NCBI GenBank assembly: GCA_934132915.1
Contig: CAKPAK010000002.1
Span: 1-45,042, forward strand
Length of the DNA stretch: 45,042 nt
From: an uncultured Bacilli bacterium
Lineage (GTDB): Bacteria; Bacillota_I; Bacilli_A; RF39; UBA660
Direction: 5' to 3'
Part shown: one piece after another, positions 23,939 to 33,319 of the stretch
How positions within the stretch are numbered: position 1 is the stretch's first letter
Layout: every line of letters begins with the position of its first letter
Position numbers and translations under genes: made by a program
Notes under the pieces: model-generated
The model's database searches: none
The model's input: the letters and a program-made list of their open reading frames with translations, nothing else
Told to the model about the DNA's origin: nothing

Positions 23939-23979
23939 AGAAGGGACTAATCAATATATTTGATTGGAAAAAGTGAAGT

Positions 23980-24720
23980 ATGAGTAAAAAAGAAGAATAT
24001 GCTATACAAGTAGAAAATCTTACAAAAGAATTTAAACTTTTCTATGATAAACCAAGTACTTTAAAAGAACGACTAGTGTTTTGGAATAAGAAGAAAGAAA
24101 ATAGTAGAACAGTTTTAAAAAATATAAATTTAACTATAAAAAAAGGTGAAACAGTGGCTCTTATTGGTACGAATGGTAGTGGGAAAAGTACTTTACTAAA
24201 ATTAATGACAAAAATAATTTATCCTAGTAAAGGGAAGCTAATTACTAATGGAAAATTAACCTCATTATTGGAACTTGGTGCTGGTTTTCACCCTGATTTT
24301 ACTGGAAGAGAAAATATTTATTTTAATGCTTCGATTTTTGGGTTAACAAAAGAGGAAATAGAAAAAAGAGTAGATCAAATAATTGAATTTTCGGAATTAG
24401 AAGAATTTATAGATAGTCCAGTAAGAACTTATTCATCAGGTATGTATATGCGACTTGCTTTTTCTGTAGCAATCAATGTTGATGCTGATATTTTATTGAT
24501 TGATGAAATATTAGCTGTTGGGGATCAACATTTTCAAGATAAATGTTTTGCTAAACTAACAGAGTTAAAAGAAAGCGATAAAACAATTGTTATTGTAACT
24601 CATAGTTTGGACCAAGTGAAAAAGCTGTGTACTAGAGCTATTTGGATTTATGAAGGAGAAGTAAGACTAGATGGTAAACCAGATAAAGTAGTAGATGAAT
24701 ACTTGAAAGTTTGTGGATAG
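23980..24720 (+). CDS. polysaccharide ABC exporter ATP-binding subunit (Wzt/TagH-like, short form)
   Basis: This 246-residue ATPase powers export of a finished lipid-linked polysaccharide or teichoic-acid-type polymer. Walker A is G-T-N-G-S-G-K-S-T near 64-72, the signature is Y-S-S-G-M-Y-M-R-L near 149, and Walker B is D-I-L-L-I-D-E-I-L near 168, followed by H-S near 207. The Wzt/TagH-specific S-L-L-E-L-G-A-G-F-H-P-D-F-T-G-R-E-N stretch is present. It ends soon after the ATPase core, so the extra C-terminal carbohydrate-binding domain of long Wzt proteins is absent. That implies a non-discriminating exporter. The permease gene follows after nine bases. Confidence 0.92.
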   Translation: MSKKEEYAIQVENLTKEFKLFYDKPSTLKERLVFWNKKKENSRTVLKNINLTIKKGETVALIGTNGSGKSTLLKLMTKIIYPSKGKLITNGKLTSLLELGAGFHPDFTGRENIYFNASIFGLTKEEIEKRVDQIIEFSELEEFIDSPVRTYSSGMYMRLAFSVAINVDADILLIDEILAVGDQHFQDKCFAKLTELKESDKTIVIVTHSLDQVKKLCTRAIWIYEGEVRLDGKPDKVVDEYLKVCG

Positions 24721-24729
24721 GAGTAGTAT

Positions 24730-25497
24730 ATGGTAAAAGAAATATATAATTATAGAGAGTTTTTAAAAACAAATGTTAAAAAAGATATTAGGGGAAAGTA
24801 TAAGGGTTCTTTTCTAGGTGTACTCTGGTCATTTATTAATCCATTATTAATGACTTTAGTATATGCTATAGTCTTTCCGTTTATTTTAAAGAATAGTCAA
24901 GATAACTATGTTACTTATATTGTAATAGCAATATTACCTTGGAACTGGTTTACAACGGTTATTTCTCAGGGAACATTTTGTATTCTTGGAAATGCTGATA
25001 TTATTAAAAAAGTTTATTTTCCTAGAGAAATATTACCATTATCAACAGCTACTAGTGGTCTTGTTAATTATTTTATTTCAGTCCCAATTATTTTATTGTT
25101 TTTATTGTTTAGTGGTATTGGTTTTAGTTTTCATATTTTGTGGTTACCGTTAATTGCTTTGACTCAATATGTTTTAACTATTGGGATAATACTTATTACT
25201 AGTGCTATAGATGTTTATGTAAGGGATGCTGAATATATTATTAATTTCTTTGTCACGATGTTATTTTATGCGACTCCAGTTTTGTATTCAACAAGTTTAT
25301 TTCCGGAAAAATTTAGATGGCTTTTATATTTGAATCCAATGACAGCAATAATTAATAGTTATAGAGATATTTTTTATTATAAACAAATGCCTAATATTAT
25401 GTTATTATTACTAGTTTTATTATTTAGTTTATTACTTACTGGGATAGGAATAGTAATATTTAAAAAACTTAAGAAAGGTTTTGCTGAAGAAGTATGA
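24730..25497 (+). CDS. polysaccharide ABC exporter permease (Wzm/TagG-like)
   Basis: This 255-residue membrane protein has six predicted helices and the ABC-2 fold. The N-terminus K-K-D-I-R-G-K-Y-K-G-S-F-L-G-V-L-W-S-F-I-N-P-L is the gate-helix/first-helix signature of Wzm/TagG proteins. Y-V-R-D-A-E-Y and Y-A-T-P-V-L-Y-S ... Y-L-N-P-M-T also match. It forms the membrane channel with the preceding ATPase and flips the polymer across the membrane. Its stop overlaps the next ATG (ATGA). Confidence 0.92.
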   Translation: MVKEIYNYREFLKTNVKKDIRGKYKGSFLGVLWSFINPLLMTLVYAIVFPFILKNSQDNYVTYIVIAILPWNWFTTVISQGTFCILGNADIIKKVYFPREILPLSTATSGLVNYFISVPIILLFLLFSGIGFSFHILWLPLIALTQYVLTIGIILITSAIDVYVRDAEYIINFFVTMLFYATPVLYSTSLFPEKFRWLLYLNPMTAIINSYRDIFYYKQMPNIMLLLLVLLFSLLLTGIGIVIFKKLKKGFAEEV

Positions 25498-26339
25498 TGA
25501 CTTTTGTAATGTTACATTATAATAATATAGATGATACTATGAAGTGTTTAAATTCTTTGGAAAAGTTTGATTCCAATATTGTTGTTGTGTCTAATTCCAA
25601 AGATTATGATAATTTAAAAAGAATAGAAAAACGTGTTTCTAAAGTGATTGTTAATGATGAAAATATAGGTTTTGCAAAAGCAAATAATATAGGCTGTAAA
25701 TATGCTATAGAGCATTTTAAACCTGATTTTTTGTGCGTAATTAATAACGATGTGATTATAGAACAAAAAGATTTTATAATTCAGGTTGAAAAGTTATATA
25801 AGAAATATTACTTTGATATATTAGGACCGAAAATTTTGCCAGAAGAATCTGATTCTTGTAATCCATTTTATGCTTATAAAACTTTAGATGAGGTAAGAGC
25901 AAAAATCAATTATACAGAAAAATTAATTAAGATATATCAAAGTGGATTTTTAAGATCATTATTAAATATTTATTTAAAAATAAAAGCATTTTTTAGAAAA
26001 GAGAAAAAAACTACTAATGGTGTTCAAGATCAACTTAACGTAGCACTTCATGGATGTGCATTAATCTTTTCTAAAAAATACTATCAAAAATTTAATGATG
26101 TATTTTATGATGGAACTTTTTTATTCCATGAGGAAGAATTTTTAGTACTCAGAGCTAAAAAATATAACTTGGTTATGTTATATAGTCCTAAGATAGAACT
26201 TTATCACAAAGAGGGTAGTTCATTATCAAAAAAATTTGAAAAGAAAAAATATGATTCACTAATTTTTAGAAATAAAGAAATACTTAAATCGTTAAAATTA
26301 TTAGAAAAAGAAATGGTAAAACAGGAGGAAAGAAATTAG
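25494..26339 (+). CDS. GT2-family glycosyltransferase (rhamnosyltransferase-like)
   Basis: This 281-residue GT-A-fold protein resembles the rhamnosyl/galactofuranosyl-transferase-like GT2 group. It begins F-V-M-L-H-Y-N-N-I-D-D-T, has N-D-E-N-I-G-F-A-K-A-N-N near 58-70, V-I-N-N-D-V near 83 as the metal-binding site, and a late H-G-C-A-L-I-F-S plus F-H-E-E-E-F acidic cluster typical of the catalytic base region. There is no strong membrane helix; a basic stretch in the middle may touch the membrane. Sugar specificity cannot be read. It overlaps the Wzm-like permease by four bases. Confidence 0.85.
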   Translation: MMTFVMLHYNNIDDTMKCLNSLEKFDSNIVVVSNSKDYDNLKRIEKRVSKVIVNDENIGFAKANNIGCKYAIEHFKPDFLCVINNDVIIEQKDFIIQVEKLYKKYYFDILGPKILPEESDSCNPFYAYKTLDEVRAKINYTEKLIKIYQSGFLRSLLNIYLKIKAFFRKEKKTTNGVQDQLNVALHGCALIFSKKYYQKFNDVFYDGTFLFHEEEFLVLRAKKYNLVMLYSPKIELYHKEGSSLSKKFEKKKYDSLIFRNKEILKSLKLLEKEMVKQEERN

Positions 26340-26340
26340 T

Positions 26341-28272
26341 ATGAAAGATGGTATAACGGTAATTGTTCCATGTTATAATGTGGAAAAATATTTAGATTCT
26401 TGTATTCAATCTATTATTAATCAAACTTATAAAAATTTAGAGATTATTTTGGTGGATGATTGTTCAAAAGATAATACTTGGAAAATCATAAGTCAGTATG
26501 AAAGAGAATATGATAATATTAAAGGATTAAAAAACGAAAAAAATAGTGGGGCTGGCTATTCTAGAAATAGGGCCGTAGAAATTGCAACTAATCAATATAT
26601 ATCGTTTATAGATAGTGATGATTATATTGAATCAAATTTTTATGAAACAATGTTAAAGCAGATGAAAAAGGAAAAATCAGACGTTGTTGTTTGTGATATA
26701 TTTGTACGTTATGATAATGTGGATGGTAATGATGTTAGAAGCGTAGCTTGTACCAAACCATCAGATAAATATAGTTTTATTAATAATGGATTAGCGGCAA
26801 GTCCGTGTAATAAACTTTTTAAAAAGGAACAATTACTTAAATATAAATTTTTAGAAGGAACAATGAATGAGGATATTCCAACTGTTTTGGCAATTTTAAT
26901 AACGTCATCAAAAATTTCCTATAATACCTCAACTTACTATAATTACATTCAGAGAAAATCTTCTGTTCAAAATACAAGTTTAAGTGATAAAAGATTTGAT
27001 ATTTTCAAGGCTTTAGATGCTTTGGAGTCAAGAATTCCTAGAAATAAAACAAATCAAAAATATTGGGATGCAATTGTTTATAATCAAATTATTATGTTTT
27101 TAGTTTATGTTATTCCAAAAGAAAATGGTTCTAAAAAACGAAAACAATTTTTGAAAAGATTTAATGAATTAAGTTTAAAATATGAAATAAGACAAAATCA
27201 TTTATGGTGGGGATTTTTAAAAGCACAGGGGAAAAAACATAAAATATATTATAGATTACTTTTAAAGTTTACTTGTGAAAAACATTATACGATGGCAAAT
27301 TCCCTTATTTCTTTTTATAAATGGTATAACAAAAGCGTTAATAAATCCATTATCAAGGAAAATATTTCCCTTGCCGATGTTGTTGAAGCTGCTAAAAAAC
27401 AATCAGAAATGAATGAAAGTGATATTAAACTTTCTGTGGTAGTTCCAAATTATAATTATGAAAAGTTTTTATATCAAAGAATTTATAGTATTTTATATCA
27501 AAAGGAAAAAATATCAGAACTTATTATTTTAGATGATTGCTCTTCTGATAATAGTAGAGCATTAATTGATGAACTAGTAGAAAAAACAAAAGATTATATA
27601 AACATTAAAAAGGTTTATAATGAAACAAATGGTGGTACAGCTTTTAAACAATGGGAAAAAGGATTTAAAGAGGCAACTGGTGATTATGTTTGGGTTGCTG
27701 AAGCTGATGATTATTCTGATAATAAATTTTTAAAGTCAGTTTTAAAACCTATTAAGAAAGATAAGAATATTGTAATTTCTTATTGTGATACTGCATTTAT
27801 TGATAAAAAGGGGAATGCTATATTAAAAAGTATAAAGCCAGAAATAGATATTATGCAAACTGGTCATTGGAATAGTAGTTTTGTAAACGAGGGCTCTAAT
27901 GAAATAAATAATTATTCTTTCTTAAATTGTACTATTGCCAATGTTTCATCTACTATTTTTAAGAATAATGATTATTCTGAATATTTCAAATTGGCAGGAA
28001 AATATAGACAGTGTGGTGATTGGTTATTTTATGTTAAAGTAATGAATGATGGAAAAATATCTTATGTTGATAAACCATTAAATTATTATAGAGTACATGG
28101 TTCAAATGTTACATCCTTAACTAAAAAGCAAAAACATTTTGATGAAATAAAGATGGTCCATAATGAAATTAGTAAAATGTATAAGTTTGATAAAAAACAA
28201 AAAAGTGAAATAAATAAAAGATATAAATTTTTAAGAAGAGTATGGAGTTTGGAAGATGAAAAAAATAAGTGA
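26341..28272 (+). CDS. two-domain (tandem) GT2 glycosyltransferase
   Basis: This 643-residue protein holds two complete GT2 domains. Domain 1 (about 1-230) starts I-T-V-I-V-P-C-Y-N-V-E-K-Y-L and has V-D-D-C-S-K-D-N-T near 38 and F-I-D-S-D-D-Y near 90. A helical linker with R/K-rich sequence spans about 240-355. Domain 2 (about 366-600) starts L-S-V-V-V-P-N-Y-N-Y-E and has L-D-D-C-S-S-D near 398 and V-A-E-A-D-D-Y near 455. Each has its own metal-binding acidic motif, so one chain can add two sugars in order, as polymerising or bifunctional synthases do. It follows the previous gene by a single base. Confidence 0.88.
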   Translation: MKDGITVIVPCYNVEKYLDSCIQSIINQTYKNLEIILVDDCSKDNTWKIISQYEREYDNIKGLKNEKNSGAGYSRNRAVEIATNQYISFIDSDDYIESNFYETMLKQMKKEKSDVVVCDIFVRYDNVDGNDVRSVACTKPSDKYSFINNGLAASPCNKLFKKEQLLKYKFLEGTMNEDIPTVLAILITSSKISYNTSTYYNYIQRKSSVQNTSLSDKRFDIFKALDALESRIPRNKTNQKYWDAIVYNQIIMFLVYVIPKENGSKKRKQFLKRFNELSLKYEIRQNHLWWGFLKAQGKKHKIYYRLLLKFTCEKHYTMANSLISFYKWYNKSVNKSIIKENISLADVVEAAKKQSEMNESDIKLSVVVPNYNYEKFLYQRIYSILYQKEKISELIILDDCSSDNSRALIDELVEKTKDYINIKKVYNETNGGTAFKQWEKGFKEATGDYVWVAEADDYSDNKFLKSVLKPIKKDKNIVISYCDTAFIDKKGNAILKSIKPEIDIMQTGHWNSSFVNEGSNEINNYSFLNCTIANVSSTIFKNNDYSEYFKLAGKYRQCGDWLFYVKVMNDGKISYVDKPLNYYRVHGSNVTSLTKKQKHFDEIKMVHNEISKMYKFDKKQKSEINKRYKFLRRVWSLEDEKNK

Positions 28273-29821
28273 TTTTGTAAAAAAAAGGCGAATTCTATTA
28301 ATATTTTTGATTTTTTTCCTTCTTCTTTTTCTTCAGTATCAATTCTTATATCTTTATCATGATGATTATGGTTATGCCAGTTTATCATATGCAGTTGATA
28401 GTGGAAATCAAGGTTTACATTATGGAGTAATAGATATATTACGGTTTTTATGGTTGCATTATTTGCATTGGGGTGGAAGAGTAGTTGATTTTTTTGTTGA
28501 ATGTAGTTTATTAAGATTAGGTCTTCCTATATATAGATTTGTTCAGAGCATTGTTGTGACATTATTATTTTATTTAATATATAAAATTGCAAAAGAAAAC
28601 TCTAAGATAGAAGACTATAAAATTGCGATATTTACTGTTTCGTTATATGGAATATTGGATTTGATGAATCTTCGGGATAGTTTCTTTTGGATTTCTGCAG
28701 CAGTTAATTATGTGTTTCCAATTTTGTATTTTTTAGCTTTAATAGTTCTTATGCGGCAAGAAAGATTTAATAATAAATTTATTTACTTTCTTCAATTTCT
28801 TTTAGTGTTTTTAACTGCATTTTCTCATGAACAGACTTCGGCTATGTTACTTTTTTATTTAATATTGACTTTGATTGAAGAAAAAGTTAAAACAAAGAAA
28901 ATTCAAAAAAATAGTATCATTAGATTTATAATTGCTTTAGTTGGTTTTTCACTATTACTATTTTGTCCTGGTAATAATGCTAGAAAAGCATTTTCTCCAG
29001 AATTTTATAATTTAAGTATATCTAAAAAAATGTTAGTTACTATACCAAATATTATAATAGGAGTTTTTAGCGAATATAATCATCAATTTTTCCTTGTTTT
29101 TTTCTTTGCTTTAGCAATTGTTTCTATTATTAATATAAGGAATATCAAAAATATTAAAAATAAGATATTAAAATCTTTAACTATGCTAGCGACGTTATCC
29201 AATATTATAATAATTATTTTTAGCTTATTTATTAAAAATTATAATTATTTTACTTATTTTATTTTCTTGTTTAATAATAAGTATCTTAAATGTGCAGTAA
29301 TTTTAATTTTGATTTTACAATTATTATTTATTGTTTTTTCGTTTCTTATTTATTTTGGTAAAGATGATGTTTTTTCTAGCAAATTATTATTGTCAGCTTT
29401 TGCTTATTTAACACCAATGCTTATTTCTTCCTATTTTCCAGAAAGATCAATTGTTGGGTTTGAATTAGTTATGTTTGTTCTAATAGTAAAAATAATTTTT
29501 TCCTATTTTGCAAATGCTAAATCAATGTTTGTTCTTCATTCATTTATTATGGCTGTCTTACTTTTTTCGATTGTCAATTATACTTCAATAACGCGTGGCT
29601 ATTATAATAATAAATCAGTTAATGATTATAATGATAAAATACTTTCTGTCTCTAGTGAAAGGATAAAAAATGGTGAGGAGATTAAAAAAATAAAACTTAA
29701 GAAATTCAGGAATATACTTTATGCTGGTGATCCACCGTATGTGAAGGAATTTGAATATACGCAAACTTGGATAAAAAAATATTATGAAATACCACAAGGA
29801 GTGGAGTTAGTTTATGAATAA
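28256..29821 (+). CDS. polytopic GT-C-like membrane protein (DUF6056-like)
   Basis: This is a 521-residue protein with about eleven hydrophobic segments. After the first helix comes an outside loop with H-D-D-Y-G-Y-A-S-L-S-Y and later L-H-W-G-G-R-V-V-D-F-F. The acidic pair after helix 1 is the catalytic type of motif in GT-C transferases using lipid-linked sugars, and the pattern resembles DUF6056. A non-membrane tail of about 50 residues follows the last helix. Start ATG 28256 overlaps the tandem-GT2 gene by 17 bases, and its own end overlaps the next by eight. It probably decorates the exported polymer with a sugar supplied by one of the GtrB proteins (inference). Confidence 0.65.
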   Translation: MKKISDFVKKRRILLIFLIFFLLLFLQYQFLYLYHDDYGYASLSYAVDSGNQGLHYGVIDILRFLWLHYLHWGGRVVDFFVECSLLRLGLPIYRFVQSIVVTLLFYLIYKIAKENSKIEDYKIAIFTVSLYGILDLMNLRDSFFWISAAVNYVFPILYFLALIVLMRQERFNNKFIYFLQFLLVFLTAFSHEQTSAMLLFYLILTLIEEKVKTKKIQKNSIIRFIIALVGFSLLLFCPGNNARKAFSPEFYNLSISKKMLVTIPNIIIGVFSEYNHQFFLVFFFALAIVSIINIRNIKNIKNKILKSLTMLATLSNIIIIIFSLFIKNYNYFTYFIFLFNNKYLKCAVILILILQLLFIVFSFLIYFGKDDVFSSKLLLSAFAYLTPMLISSYFPERSIVGFELVMFVLIVKIIFSYFANAKSMFVLHSFIMAVLLFSIVNYTSITRGYYNNKSVNDYNDKILSVSSERIKNGEEIKKIKLKKFRNILYAGDPPYVKEFEYTQTWIKKYYEIPQGVELVYE

Positions 29822-31312
29822 GCTGATTAAATTATTTTATGTTGTATTTGGAATCTTATTTTTTTTCTTGTTAATAAATATTCCATTTAAAGAAATTTCT
29901 ACACTTTATAATATAAAAAGTTATGTGTTTGTTTTATTAAGCTTTCCATTATTAGGAGTGCTTATATGGTATTATAATTTTGTTAAAAAAAGAAAAGGTA
30001 ATAAATTATTGATTGTTATCCCTATCTTACTATTTATTGCTATTTCTTTATTCATTGCGTTTACTTTTGATGTACCTTTGGGTTGGGATTATGAAATAGT
30101 ATTTAATCGAGCTAAATGTTATGTGAAGAATTCTTGTAAGTTAAGTAATGCTGAATCGGCTGGTTATTTTCAATATTTTCCCAATAATATTCCGATTTTT
30201 ATGGTACTAGCTTCTGTAAATAAAATAGTTAGTTTATTTGGATTTCATCAGTATTTTTTGTCAACTAAACTTACAAATTTCCTTTTTCTGTTATTAACTG
30301 TTGTATTTACATTTTTATATATAAAAAAGAAATTTGGTATTAAAAAAGCAACTTTTTCATTATTATTATTTATTTTGTATGTTCCTTTTTATTTATATAT
30401 TCCTGTATTTTATTCAGATACGCTTTCTGTTTTATTTGGTCCGTTACTACTTTATGTTTCTCTTTATTTTGAAAGTAATAAGAAGTATAACCGAATCATT
30501 TCTTATATATTATTTACTGTTTTTTCCTTTGTTGGTTGTAAGATGAAGATGACTATTATATTCATTCCAATAAGTATAATGGCAGCACTTATTTGTAAGA
30601 AAATTGATAGAAAAAAACTTTTCTTTTTCTTTGTATTTTTGGTTACTTTTGTTTCATTAAGTAAAATATATGATTATTATATTTTTGATAAAGATATATT
30701 TTCTGCAAAGTATAATAATTATGGAAAAATTCCTTATACCCATTGGATTATGATGGGAATGGAAAACCCTAGTAAGAAAGTGGAAACTAGAAATTCTTAT
30801 GGTGGTTATAATGGTGATGATTATACTGTTACAGAAAGTTTTATTAACTCTAAAGAGGCAAAAGAATATAATATTAATGAAATAAAAAGAAGGTAAATAA
30901 ATATGGCATAGTGAATTATCTTAAATTTTTGTGTAAAAAAGCTTCAAATGCTTGGGGAGATGGAAGCTTTTATGTTACGACTAAACTAAGTTGGCAAGAT
31001 AAATATAATATAAAACCATATCAAAAATATATGATTGGTAAAGATGAAAATCATATTTTAATATATTTTTGCAGTGCTATTCAGTATATATTTTTGATAT
31101 TACTTGTTTATTCATTCATATATAGTTTTAAAAATAATAATGATGAACTTTTTAGTATTCAATTGGCAATTAGTTTTCTCTTTGTATTTTTGTTATTTTG
31201 GGAAAATCGTTCTAGATATTTATATAATTATATACCACTTTTTATCATTATTATTACATACTATATAGATAAATTTTCGATTAAACATAATATTAAATTT
31301 GGAAAGAAATGA
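29814..31312 (+). pseudogene. GT-C-like membrane protein split by a one-base frameshift
   Basis: The first part (29814-30896, 360 residues) has the GT-C layout, with F-D-V-P-L-G-W-D-Y-E near 87 and about eight helices. It breaks off at TAA 30894 in the middle of an outside loop. The -1 frame continues directly (K-V-N-K-Y-G-I-V-N-Y-L-K) to 31312 with another loop, three helices and a basic tail. One more A in the A5 run at about 30884-30888 would join both into a protein of about 498 residues, close to the neighbouring GT-C genes. The second part alone lacks a good start: ATG 30903 meets TAG at once, and GTG 30911 has no well-placed ribosome-binding site. It may be a mutation, a sequencing or assembly error, or a phase-variable tract. 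Confidence 0.7.
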
Positions 31313-31325
31313 TATTCTTCCTTAT

Positions 31326-31371
31326 AAAAAGGACTAAATAGATTTGTGAAAATGTATATTGGTTCTTTTTT
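31326..31371 (+). terminator. terminator of the main GT operon
   Basis: AAAAAGGACTAA (31326-31337) pairs with TTGGTTCTTTTT (31359-31370) with two G-T pairs, then T. Confidence 0.6.
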
Positions 31372-31372
31372 A

Positions 31373-31401
31373 TTTACAAATCAATTTAAAAAATGTAATA
31401 T
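31373..31401 (+). promoter_or_regulatory. promoter of the second GT-C/GtrBA unit
   Basis: TTTACA (31373-31378), 17 bases, TAATAT (31396-31401). RBS TAGGAG and ATG 31424 follow. Confidence 0.55.
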
Positions 31402-31423
31402 ATAACTATAGGAGTGATAGTAT

Positions 31424-33319
31424 ATGGCTTTTATTCATTTTCTCACTGTATTAGTTTATTTTTTACTTGCTAATCTGACTACTGTCATAATCAGTAAGAA
31501 AACATTTGGAAAGTGTTTACCACTTACGCTAATGGTTGATGCATTTCTTTTGTTTTTTAGTCAAGTTATTTTTAAAACGTTTAGTATTGGCTTTTATTTT
31601 GGAGCTATTTATTCTTTTTTCTCTTTAGGGTATCTTATTTATAAACGAAAAGATAAAAAAATATTGAATAAAATAAAAAATAATTATTTAACGATTAGTT
31701 TTTATTCATTTATAACGATATTTGTTTTAGTTACCATTTTCGATTTTAACAGAACGTATAGTCATTGGGATGAATTGTCACATTGGGGTGAGATGCTAAA
31801 AGAGATGATAAGAAATGATAAGTTTTATTCTGTGCCAGCATCTGTTTTACAAGCTCATAAAGATTATCCACCACTTTTACAATTATTTGAACTTTTTGTT
31901 ATTAAATTGTGTGGTGGTTACAAAGAATCATTTGCTATTTTTTCTCTTCATTTGTTGGAATTATCGTTATTAATTGCTGTGTTACCAGAAGAAAAAAAAC
32001 ATAGAAAAACTTTCAGTATTGTTGGAACTGTTTTTCTATTTTTCCTATTTTTTTTAAGTACTATTTTCTTTGATTTACATGGAATAGTTAGCAGTATTTA
32101 TAATGACTATTTTATGGCTTTATTAGTTTCTTATTCTCTAGCTATTGTTTTTTTTAGCAAAGAAAAACAAAACTTATTTACTTTAGTATGCCTTTCTGTT
32201 TCTCTATCCTTTTTACTGCTTACAAAACAAATAGGATTAACTCTTTATTTAATGGTTTTATTTTTCTATTTTATAAGTTTGTTTTTAGAAAACAATAGGA
32301 AGGAAAAATTTATAAGTAAGACTAATATTGAGACGTTTGTAATGTTGATAGTAATTCCAATTTTATTATTTAGCGGTTGGAACAAATATATTAAATCCAT
32401 GAATATTTCTAGTCAATTTAATGTTTCTGATATTGAAATTTCAAAGATATATAGTATTTATAGGGGTTATGAAGGTAGAAATGATCAAAAAATAGCAGCG
32501 ACTGCTTTTCCAACGTCAATCAGAGATTATAGTTTAACAACTTCCTACATTCCACTTAATTATCTGCAGGCTGTTATACTTGGATTATTACTTTTATATA
32601 TTATATTTATTAAAAATAAAGATCTGGTGGATAAAAATAAACTGTATTTATTAATTATTACCTTGTTAATAGGAGCGATAGGTTATGCATTTGTAATGTG
32701 GTGTACTTATATATTTTGTTTTAAAGATACAGAAGCGATCAATTTAGCATCATTTGATAGATATATGTCCACTTATGTTCTTATCGTTATGTATTTTGTT
32801 ATTATGTTTTTGCTTTACTGTTGCTATAAAAAAGATAAAATTAACATAATTATTTTTTCTACTATAATATTGTTTTTATTGATGACTCCTGCTAAGATAT
32901 ATTATCTAATGCCAAATTTAGTAAAAAAAGATAAAGATATTTATGAGATAAATGCTTCTATTATTAGAGAATACGTTAAAGGTAATGCAAAAATATTTAT
33001 AGTAGCACAGGATTCATCTAGAGATTATCAATATTTTGTTAAGTATTATGCTAATCCTATAATTACTAATATGTATGACTTTAATTGGCCGACAGATGAT
33101 GATACTGATTACGAGAAATATTATGATTCTATAAAGGATAAAATTAAAGATTATGATTATTTATATATAGCGGTTACGAATGATAAATTTAAAGAAAAAT
33201 ATAAGTTTGTTTTTGGTGAAAATGTTAATGAGCAACAATTATATAAAATAGAAAAGGAAAATGATAAGAATTATAAATTAATTCTTGTAAATGAAGGTGA
33301 AAATGATGAAAAAAAATAA
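31424..33319 (+). CDS. large polytopic GT-C-like membrane glycosyltransferase
   Basis: This is a 631-residue protein with about twelve hydrophobic segments and a soluble C-terminal domain (about 505-631). After the third helix comes Y-S-H-W-D-E-L-S-H-W-G-E-M (about residues 111-123). An acidic residue at the start of the first outside loop is the catalytic hallmark of GT-C enzymes that take sugar from polyprenyl phosphate. A-H-K-D-Y-P-P-L-L-Q follows, as in PMT/ArnT-like loops. It is translationally coupled to the GtrB-like gene (14-base overlap), and GtrA follows. Together they look like a three-component extracytoplasmic glycosylation system: GtrB loads the lipid, GtrA flips it and this protein transfers the sugar (inference from context). 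Confidence 0.72.
   Translation: MAFIHFLTVLVYFLLANLTTVIISKKTFGKCLPLTLMVDAFLLFFSQVIFKTFSIGFYFGAIYSFFSLGYLIYKRKDKKILNKIKNNYLTISFYSFITIFVLVTIFDFNRTYSHWDELSHWGEMLKEMIRNDKFYSVPASVLQAHKDYPPLLQLFELFVIKLCGGYKESFAIFSLHLLELSLLIAVLPEEKKHRKTFSIVGTVFLFFLFFLSTIFFDLHGIVSSIYNDYFMALLVSYSLAIVFFSKEKQNLFTLVCLSVSLSFLLLTKQIGLTLYLMVLFFYFISLFLENNRKEKFISKTNIETFVMLIVIPILLFSGWNKYIKSMNISSQFNVSDIEISKIYSIYRGYEGRNDQKIAATAFPTSIRDYSLTTSYIPLNYLQAVILGLLLLYIIFIKNKDLVDKNKLYLLIITLLIGAIGYAFVMWCTYIFCFKDTEAINLASFDRYMSTYVLIVMYFVIMFLLYCCYKKDKINIIIFSTIILFLLMTPAKIYYLMPNLVKKDKDIYEINASIIREYVKGNAKIFIVAQDSSRDYQYFVKYYANPIITNMYDFNWPTDDDTDYEKYYDSIKDKIKDYDYLYIAVTNDKFKEKYKFVFGENVNEQQLYKIEKENDKNYKLILVNEGENDEKK

Noticed and set aside
30334..30546. 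Plus-strand 70-codon frame inside the GT-C gene
   Set aside because: It is an out-of-frame, hydrophobic shadow of the membrane helices of the real gene.
30880..30905. Programmed -1 frameshift site in the GT-C gene
   Set aside because: The A5 run is not in the X-XXY-YYZ phase relative to the upstream frame, and no downstream pseudoknot or upstream stimulatory site is evident. Mutation, read error or slippage variation is simpler.
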